Origin: Bacillota bacterium
GTDB lineage: Bacteria > Bacillota > Clostridia > Acetivibrionales > DSM-2933
Reading direction: 5' to 3'
Assembly: GCA_023441845.1 (NCBI GenBank)
Contig: JAEZNF010000515.1
Span: 1-9,832 of the forward strand
DNA length: 9,832 nt
Under the pieces are notes generated by a model. It was not told the origin of the DNA and searched no databases. It saw only the letters and a list, made by a program, of their open reading frames with translations. A program made the translations under genes and the position numbers. Below are positions 4,701-9,832 of the stretch, piece by piece (position 1 is the first letter of the stretch; each line of letters opens with the position of its first letter).

Positions 4701-6191
4701 TCATGTAATTGAGTTAATGTCAATCTCTTTTATTTTTATCTCTTCATGTTTAACACTGTCGGATGCTTTAATAAGTATTCGTTTATTAAACGTCTTTTCC
4801 ATCCTTTGAAGGCTCTGTCCGTCAACACCATTAAGGATTACGGCCACCGAAGGATGAACCTCAACCTGAATGGCATTTGCGATTGTTTGTGTAAAATACC
4901 TGTTTATTTCCTTTTCTACATTCCTCGCTATGGATTCAGGCGACAATATTTTACCTGTTCCATCACAATAAGGACACTCGGAAAGCATTGCCGAAGACAA
5001 AACCTGTCTGACCTTTTTCCTGGTCATCTCAATCAAACCAAGGCCGGTCATACCGACAACCGTTGTTTTAGTCCTGTCTCTTTTCAAAGCCTGCTTTAAA
5101 GTATCCACAACAGCTTGCTGGTGCGAGTGTTCCTTCATATCTATGAAGTCAATAACAATAATACCCCCAATATCCCTTAAACGCAGCTGTTTTGCAATTT
5201 CCTTTGCAGCATCGATATTGGTTTTAAGCACAGTCTCCTCAAGATTACTGCCGCCTACATATTTGCCGGTATTCACGTCAATTACCGTAAGAGCTTCGGT
5301 CGGGTCTATCACTATATATCCGCCGCATTTGAGCCAAATTTTCCTTGCCAGGGCCTTGGAAATTTTAGGCTCAATCTGATAATATTCAAACAAGTCGATA
5401 CTCTTGCTGAAATACTCAACCCTGAGCTTCATTGCAGGAGATATCATCTCTACCAGTTCCAATACCCTGGAATACTCCTGTCTGTCATTTATTACGAATT
5501 TATCGGTATTCCATGTAAACATATCCCTTACAGCTCTGTAAACAAGGCTCAGATCTTTATGTATGCAGCGTGGAGTAGGCCCGCCCTTCTCTTTTTGCTT
5601 TATCTTTTCCCAGAGCTTCAGTAAGAAACCGAGGTCATTTGCAAAATCTTCGGAATTCTTACCCTCATAAGCAGTTCTGACAATAAGCCCCATTCCCTTT
5701 GGCTTCAGCTTTTCACCCAGCTTCTTTAACCTGCTTCTTTCGCTATCATCCTCAATCCTTCTTGATATTCCTACATAGTCAGCATTCGGAAGTAAAACAA
5801 GCTGCCTCCCGGGCAAAGTTATATGGGTGGTAACCCTTGGTCCTTTAGTTCCTATAGGCTCTTTAATAACCTGGACTGTAATTTCCTGTCCGGGTCTTAA
5901 AAGTTCTTCTATATTATAACCTTTAAAGTCCTGGTATACCTCATCATCCTCCATAAATTCCTTTTGAACAACTGCATCGCCAACATATAAAAATGCATTT
6001 TTCTCGTATCCTATATCAATAAAAGCAGCCTGCATTCCCGGAAGAACGCTGCTTACCCTTCCCCTATAAATATTACCTACCAGTCTTTCATGGTGCGGTC
6101 TCTCTACATATATCTCTACAAGTTCCTTATCTTCTAGCAATGCAACCCTTGATTCCTCTAGTCCAATATCTACAATGATCTCATTTACCAC
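4701..6191 (-). CDS. rng: Ribonuclease G (RNase E/G family)
   Basis: Endoribonuclease cutting single-stranded AU-rich RNA at 5'-monophosphate ends; it matures rRNA and starts mRNA decay. At 496 aa it is close to E. coli RNase G and lacks the long scaffold tail of RNase E. An S1-type RNA-binding domain spans about 37-125 (HERLVGNIYRGRVSSVLPGM), followed by the RNase H-like and catalytic domains. The catalytic Asp pair is present: D305 in VIDVNTGK and D348 in IIVIDFIDM. The zinc link CPYCDGTGK (Cys406, Cys409) is intact. The start is GTG 6191 with GAGGAGG (6199-6205) seven bases upstream; an out-of-frame ATG overlaps it (see findings). It begins 18 bases after the DUF2344 gene and precedes the L21 leader, so it is probably in one operon with the radical SAM pair. 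Confidence 0.95.
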   Translation of the reverse strand: MVNEIIVDIGLEESRVALLEDKELVEIYVERPHHERLVGNIYRGRVSSVLPGMQAAFIDIGYEKNAFLYVGDAVVQKEFMEDDEVYQDFKGYNIEELLRPGQEITVQVIKEPIGTKGPRVTTHITLPGRQLVLLPNADYVGISRRIEDDSERSRLKKLGEKLKPKGMGLIVRTAYEGKNSEDFANDLGFLLKLWEKIKQKEKGGPTPRCIHKDLSLVYRAVRDMFTWNTDKFVINDRQEYSRVLELVEMISPAMKLRVEYFSKSIDLFEYYQIEPKISKALARKIWLKCGGYIVIDPTEALTVIDVNTGKYVGGSNLEETVLKTNIDAAKEIAKQLRLRDIGGIIVIDFIDMKEHSHQQAVVDTLKQALKRDRTKTTVVGMTGLGLIEMTRKKVRQVLSSAMLSECPYCDGTGKILSPESIARNVEKEINRYFTQTIANAIQVEVHPSVAVILNGVDGQSLQRMEKTFNKRILIKASDSVKHEEIKIKEIDINSIT

Positions 6192-6209
6192 ATTTCTACC
6201 TCCTCAGAT

Positions 6210-7031
6210 TCATGACAAGGCTCTTTGATCTAAAGGATCTAAAAGCATTCCTCCTTTTTCAATATATAACCCCGTTCTATGAACTTTAACAAGTTTCAAA
6301 TTCATGAGTCTTTCTTTATTGATAGCTGAGACTAACAAATCCGGTTTTAAATTTGCTTTACTTCCGGCACTAAGCTTTGCTGAAAGGCAGAACATATTCT
6401 CCAAATTATAGCTCAAACCTTTTGGGCCATAACTTTTAATTTTGTCAACATAATCTATTATATAACTATTTCTACAAATATCAAAACATTCTTTATTATC
6501 ACAGCTTCCGGATTCCACCTTTTCAAGCACTTTAACATCTATGCCAAGTATCATCGGCTTTATATCTATCTCCCTAAGGCCTTTTTTACCTTCCTTTTCT
6601 GCTAATATAACACTTCTTTTAAGCAACTCTCCGATTGACTCTGTTATTTTTTGTATATTTAACTTTTCACTCGAAGAAACCAAAATTTCATATGAAGCCA
6701 ATGAGATTGCGGCCATAATATTCGCCTTTGTATTTTTCCATTCCTGGGCTGTTATTTTAAGGCCTGCGGGAAATTGCCCGTTTACTCTTTCACTGAATTC
6801 AACAGGGTCCAATCTTTCGGAAAGCTCGAAATCCGCATACTCGGCTTCGCTTGTAACACCAACCGACAGCGGTAATCCGAATACCATATTGGGATGCGGA
6901 TTAAATCCCTGTGAATAAGAAATGGGAACGCCTGCTCTCCTTATTGTTCTCTCAAAAGATTTCATCAAATCCAGGTGTGATATATACTTGACCTCTTCGC
7001 CCCGTAAAAATTTAACCCTTATATCATTCAA
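6210..7031 (-). CDS. DUF2344/TIGR03936 radical SAM-linked protein
   Basis: Member of the 'radical SAM-linked' family that accompanies or is fused to TIGR03960-type radical SAM proteins; biochemical role not known to me. The N-terminal pattern IRVKFLRGEEVKYISHLDLM and then YSQGFNPHPNMVFGLPLSVG are the conserved motifs, and HRTGLY near the end is also typical. I place the start at TTG 7031 (273 aa): the family begins right at this point, and GAGGGAGG (7040-7047) is eight bases upstream. An ATG at 7121 would add 30 residues, but these only mirror the coding end of the previous gene. The TTG overlaps the radical SAM stop (TTGAATGA), so the two are translationally coupled. A Cys cluster, CDNKECFDIC (177-186), is a possible metal site. 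The product is soluble. Confidence 0.88.
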   Translation of the reverse strand: MNDIRVKFLRGEEVKYISHLDLMKSFERTIRRAGVPISYSQGFNPHPNMVFGLPLSVGVTSEAEYADFELSERLDPVEFSERVNGQFPAGLKITAQEWKNTKANIMAAISLASYEILVSSSEKLNIQKITESIGELLKRSVILAEKEGKKGLREIDIKPMILGIDVKVLEKVESGSCDNKECFDICRNSYIIDYVDKIKSYGPKGLSYNLENMFCLSAKLSAGSKANLKPDLLVSAINKERLMNLKLVKVHRTGLYIEKGGMLLDPLDQRALS

Positions 7032-8865
7032 CGCAAATACCTCCCTCAAATACACCTGCTCCACAGCCCGAACAACCTGCCCTGCAGTTTGAGGTGAGTT
7101 CTTCTTTTTTTGCTTTTTCATTTTCTTTTACAAAAAATTCCTTTGATACTCCAATATCGATATGATCCCACGGTAGAACCTCATCATAGCTTCTCTTCCT
7201 GTTTGCATAAAAACCGGGATCAATTTCGCATTCATTAAAAGCTTCCATCCAAAGGCCGTACTTGAAGTGTTCACCCCAGCCGTCAAATCTACAGCCTTTT
7301 TCCCATGCCTTTACTAAAACATCACCGATTTTCCTATCACCCCTTGCAAAAATTGATTCCAAAAGGCTTAGTTCAGGATCATGCCAGTTATATGTTATAA
7401 ATTTACTCTTGATATTCCCTCTTAAAAATCTTTGTTTATCTCTTAAAACCTGCATGGTATCCTGAGCTTCCCATTGAAACGGCGTAAAAGGCTTTGGCAC
7501 AAAAGAAGATGTGCTTATAGTGATATTCAAACCTTTCCCCCGCTTTTCTTTGGGAACCGTCATATAGGCACTTACAACCTTATTACCAAGATGGGCTATC
7601 CCTTCGATGTCCTCATTCGTCTCAGTCGGCAGCCCAATCATAAAGTACAGCTTTACACCGTTCCATCCCCCATTAAAAGCAGTTGTTACCGAATTGATAA
7701 GGTCCTCTTCAGTAACTCCCTTGTTAATAACATTTCTGAGCCGCTGGGTACCGGCCTCCGGTGCAAATGTCAAACCGCCTTTTCTTACTTTTTGAGCTTT
7801 CTCCATCAATTCCAATGAAAAAGAATCTATTCTTAAAGACGGGAGCGCTAAATTAACCTTCTTAGGCTCCATCTCCCTTATAAGCTCTCCCGTTAAATCC
7901 ATAAGACCTGCATAATCACTGGTGCTCAAGGATGTCAATGAAATCTCTTCGTATCCGGTACTATCCTCAAGTTTTTTTGCAAGCCCCTGGAGTCTTTCGG
8001 GAGTTCTTTCCCGTACAGGCCTGTAAATAAATCCTGCCTGACAAAACCTGCACCCTCTTATACAGCCTCTAAAGAGTTCGAGCATAATCCTGTCATGCAC
8101 AACGTCTGTAAAAGGAACAATAATCTTTTCAGGAAAATAGGATTTATTCAAGTCACTGATGATTCTTTTCCTGATTTTTTCAGGATAAACAGCTTTCTTC
8201 GGTAACAGGCTTTCAATTGTACCGTCTGAATTATATTTAACCTCATAAAACTGAGGTATATAAACCCCTTCAATAGCTGCTATACGGTCTAAAAAATCTA
8301 TCCTCGTCTTCCCCTCAAGCTTCCATACATTGTATACATCAAGAACCTCGTTTATTACCTCTTCACCTTCGCCAAGGACAAAAAAATCAATAAAGTCGGC
8401 CAGAGGCTCCGGGTTATACGCACAAGGTCCACCAGCACACACAAAAGGATGTTCTTCTGTACGCTCAGTGCTGCGCAGGGGAATACCCGACAAATCGAGG
8501 GCATTTATTATGTTTGTATAGCTCATTTCATACTGGAGAGTAAACCCTAAAAAGTCAAAGTCCTTAACGGGATCTTGTGATTCCAAAGCAAAGAGAGGAA
8601 TTTCATTCTCTCTCATTTTAGCTTCCATATCAACCCATGGTGTAAAAACTCTTTCACAGTATGTATCTTCTCTATCATTAAGAAGATGGTATAAAATCTT
8701 CATTCCAAGATGAGACATCCCAACGTCATAAACGTCCGGAAAGCAAAAGGCAAACCGGATTTTTATGTCTTCAATATTCTTATGAACACTATTCCACTCA
8801 TTACCGATATATCTGGACGGTTTTTCAACACCTGCAAGTATTTCATCATTTATTTTTAATGTCAT
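7024..8865 (-). CDS. TIGR03960-like radical SAM protein with B12-binding-type N-terminus
   Basis: About 613 aa from ATG 8865; residue numbers below count from a GTG at 8877. The N-terminal third (about 40-190: RFAFCFPDVYDVGMSHLG, then a FVCAGGPCAYNPEPLADF segment) resembles the cobalamin-binding-like domain of such enzymes. The radical SAM core carries CIRGCRFCQ, i.e. CxxxCxxC at Cys272, 276 and 279, which should hold a 4Fe-4S cluster and SAM, followed by KLYFMIGLPTET, a typical core strand. The C-terminal tail has a second cluster, Cys598-Cys602-Cys605 plus Cys615 (CRAGCSGCG). The substrate is unknown. ATG 8865 is favoured because AGGTG (8875-8879) lies nine bases before it, while the GTG has no ribosome site. 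It overlaps and is coupled to the DUF2344 gene, then rng. Confidence 0.9.
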   Translation of the reverse strand: MTLKINDEILAGVEKPSRYIGNEWNSVHKNIEDIKIRFAFCFPDVYDVGMSHLGMKILYHLLNDREDTYCERVFTPWVDMEAKMRENEIPLFALESQDPVKDFDFLGFTLQYEMSYTNIINALDLSGIPLRSTERTEEHPFVCAGGPCAYNPEPLADFIDFFVLGEGEEVINEVLDVYNVWKLEGKTRIDFLDRIAAIEGVYIPQFYEVKYNSDGTIESLLPKKAVYPEKIRKRIISDLNKSYFPEKIIVPFTDVVHDRIMLELFRGCIRGCRFCQAGFIYRPVRERTPERLQGLAKKLEDSTGYEEISLTSLSTSDYAGLMDLTGELIREMEPKKVNLALPSLRIDSFSLELMEKAQKVRKGGLTFAPEAGTQRLRNVINKGVTEEDLINSVTTAFNGGWNGVKLYFMIGLPTETNEDIEGIAHLGNKVVSAYMTVPKEKRGKGLNITISTSSFVPKPFTPFQWEAQDTMQVLRDKQRFLRGNIKSKFITYNWHDPELSLLESIFARGDRKIGDVLVKAWEKGCRFDGWGEHFKYGLWMEAFNECEIDPGFYANRKRSYDEVLPWDHIDIGVSKEFFVKENEKAKKEELTSNCRAGCSGCGAGVFEGGICVE

Positions 8866-8886
8866 ATTATTTTTCACCTACTACAT

Positions 8887-8915
8887 ATAATACCCAAATT
8901 CGAGCTTTTTAGCAA
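8887..8915 (-). promoter_or_regulatory. Promoter candidate for the radical SAM-rng operon
   Basis: Minus strand TTGCTA (-35, 4 of 6, 8910-8915), 17-base spacer, TATTAT (-10, 5 of 6, 8887-8892). The start point would be near 8880, leaving a very short leader with the AGGTG almost at the 5' end. This is a weakness, so the real promoter could lie further upstream. Confidence 0.35.
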
Positions 8916-8922
8916 CACTTAC

Positions 8923-8942
8923 TTGTATATTATTGTATATTA
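8923..8942. repeat. Two-copy tandem 10-bp repeat
   Basis: TTGTATATTA occurs twice head to tail (8923-8932, 8933-8942), followed by TTGATA, the start of a third degenerate copy. It lies in the gap between pdxA and the radical SAM gene, just upstream of the candidate promoter. It may be simple AT-rich slippage or a pair of phased binding sites. Confidence 0.6.
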
Positions 8943-8952
8943 TTGATACATA

Positions 8953-9832
8953 TCACATCCTATAATTATTACCATACCTTGCGGCCAGTATAACAGCTTC
9001 CTCCATGCTTACAGAACTGGCTATTCCTTTTCCTGCTATATCAAACGCAGTTCCGTGGTCTACCGATGTTCTTAAAAAAGGAAGTCCTATAGTTAATGAA
9101 ATAGTCTTTTCAAAGTCCACCGTTTTTGTGGCTATATGACCTTGATCATGGTACAAGGAAAGGACTGCGTCATATTTTCCGTTTAATGCCTGATAGAAAA
9201 CCGAATCGGCCGGAATGGGCCCTACGACATCAATCCCCATTTTCCTTGACTCCTTAACAGCAGGCTCAATTTGAGTCACTTCTTCATCTCCAAACAAACC
9301 GTGCTCACCGCTATGAGGATTAAGGCCTGCTACCGCTATCCTTTTTCTCTCAAGTCCAAGCATGCCAAGTGCTTTATTACAGCGTACAATATAATCAATA
9401 AGCCTTCCTGTCACCACCATGTCGCACGCTTTCCTTAATGATACATGCCTTGAAAGGAAGAACACTCTCAGATCATGAACCTGGAACATGGTCAATGGGT
9501 CTATTGTATCGGTTAACCCTGCAAGCATCTCCGTATGCCCTATAAACTCTATTTTTGCCGCCTTTATTGACTCCTTATTTATCGGCGCTGTAGCAATCGC
9601 TTTGATTTTACCCGACACTGCAAGCTCCGCAGAAGTTTTTATATACTTAAAAGCCGCCGTTCCTGCTTCAGCCTGCACTTCCCCAAATTTGACACAGCTT
9701 ACACCCATATCCTCAACAGAAATCAAATCGACTGTTCCATAAGTATATTTTCCTTCATCCGGGGAATTCACGGTATTCAGCTTTAATCCTGATTGAACAA
9801 AAACCTCTGTTTTTTTTAGAATTTCCATACTC
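8953..9832 (-). CDS. pdxA: PdxA-family 4-phosphate dehydrogenase, 5' end missing
   Basis: Partial: the frame is open to the right edge, and the N-terminal 'TPGDPAGIGPE' segment of the family (usual length about 330) is beyond the window. The Met at 9828 is therefore probably internal. The visible ~293 residues hold the metal-binding His motifs [17 protein letters not shown] and YHDQGH (equivalents of E. coli His166, His211, His266), plus GHTEM and [13 protein letters not shown]. The enzyme oxidises 4-hydroxythreonine-4-phosphate (vitamin B6 synthesis) or, in PdxA2, 4-phospho-threonate/erythronate. The segment [17 protein letters not shown] resembles PdxA2-type proteins more than E. coli PdxA (YHDQGLPVLK), and most Clostridia make B6 by PdxST, so an acid-sugar role is quite possible. 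It is followed by an 87-base gap without a clear terminator. Confidence 0.88.
   Translation of the reverse strand, partial: SMEILKKTEVFVQSGLKLNTVNSPDEGKYTYGTVDLISVEDMGVSCVKFGEVQAEAGTAAFKYIKTSAELAVSGKIKAIATAPINKESIKAAKIEFIGHTEMLAGLTDTIDPLTMFQVHDLRVFFLSRHVSLRKACDMVVTGRLIDYIVRCNKALGMLGLERKRIAVAGLNPHSGEHGLFGDEEVTQIEPAVKESRKMGIDVVGPIPADSVFYQALNGKYDAVLSLYHDQGHIATKTVDFEKTISLTIGLPFLRTSVDHGTAFDIAGKGIASSVSMEEAVILAARYGNNYRM

Noticed and set aside
7032..7121. ATG at 7121 as the start of the DUF2344 protein (303 aa)
   Set aside because: The extra 30 residues overlap the conserved Cys-rich end of the radical SAM gene in another frame, have no family match, and a well-placed Shine-Dalgarno supports the TTG at 7031.
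8943..8960. TGATATGTATCA at the pdxA stop as a terminator
   Set aside because: It is only a 5-bp AT-rich stem with a two-base loop and no following T-run.

Overview
The window looks like a piece of an AT-rich Firmicutes chromosome, most likely a Clostridia member of the Acetivibrio/Ruminiclostridium type. That placement is an inference from three things. The ribosomal cluster rplU-prp-rpmA includes the L27-processing protease typical of Firmicutes. Shine-Dalgarno sequences are strong (AGGAGG type). Protein similarity is clostridial as judged by eye. All real genes but the first lie on the minus strand, so the biology reads from right to left.

Right end (minus strand, upstream to downstream). 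A pdxA-family dehydrogenase, cut at its 5' end by the window edge, is followed by a probable promoter and a tight run of genes: a B12-binding-type radical SAM protein (TIGR03960-like), its partner DUF2344/TIGR03936 protein (start and stop overlap), ribonuclease G (rng), a structured leader matching the position of the Firmicutes L21 leader, rplU (L21), prp (L27 protease) and rpmA (L27 with a cleavable N-terminus). A good rho-independent terminator follows. obgE comes next with its own promoter, then a 62-aa Cys-containing orphan with promoter and terminator, then yhbY (CRM-domain RNA-binding protein). The theme from rng to yhbY is ribosome assembly and RNA maturation: Prp trims L27, ObgE and YhbY act on the large subunit, and RNase G matures rRNA and mRNA.

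Left end. Beyond yhbY is an AT-rich stretch of about 470 bases. It holds two extended -10 promoter-like sites, a possible 25-codon ORF with a Shine-Dalgarno sequence, and a perfect 22-bp palindrome overlapping that ORF's stop codon. A 105-aa unrecognised protein follows. It converges on the 3' end of a plus-strand DUF4364-family gene, with a small hairpin and T-run between them.

Most of the window is ordinary conserved housekeeping. The parts worth a second look are the small ORF/palindrome/105-aa block, the 62-aa orphan and its operator-like palindromes, the RNA structures around rplU, and the functionally unassigned radical SAM pair. No mobile elements, CRISPR arrays, tRNA or rRNA genes were seen.
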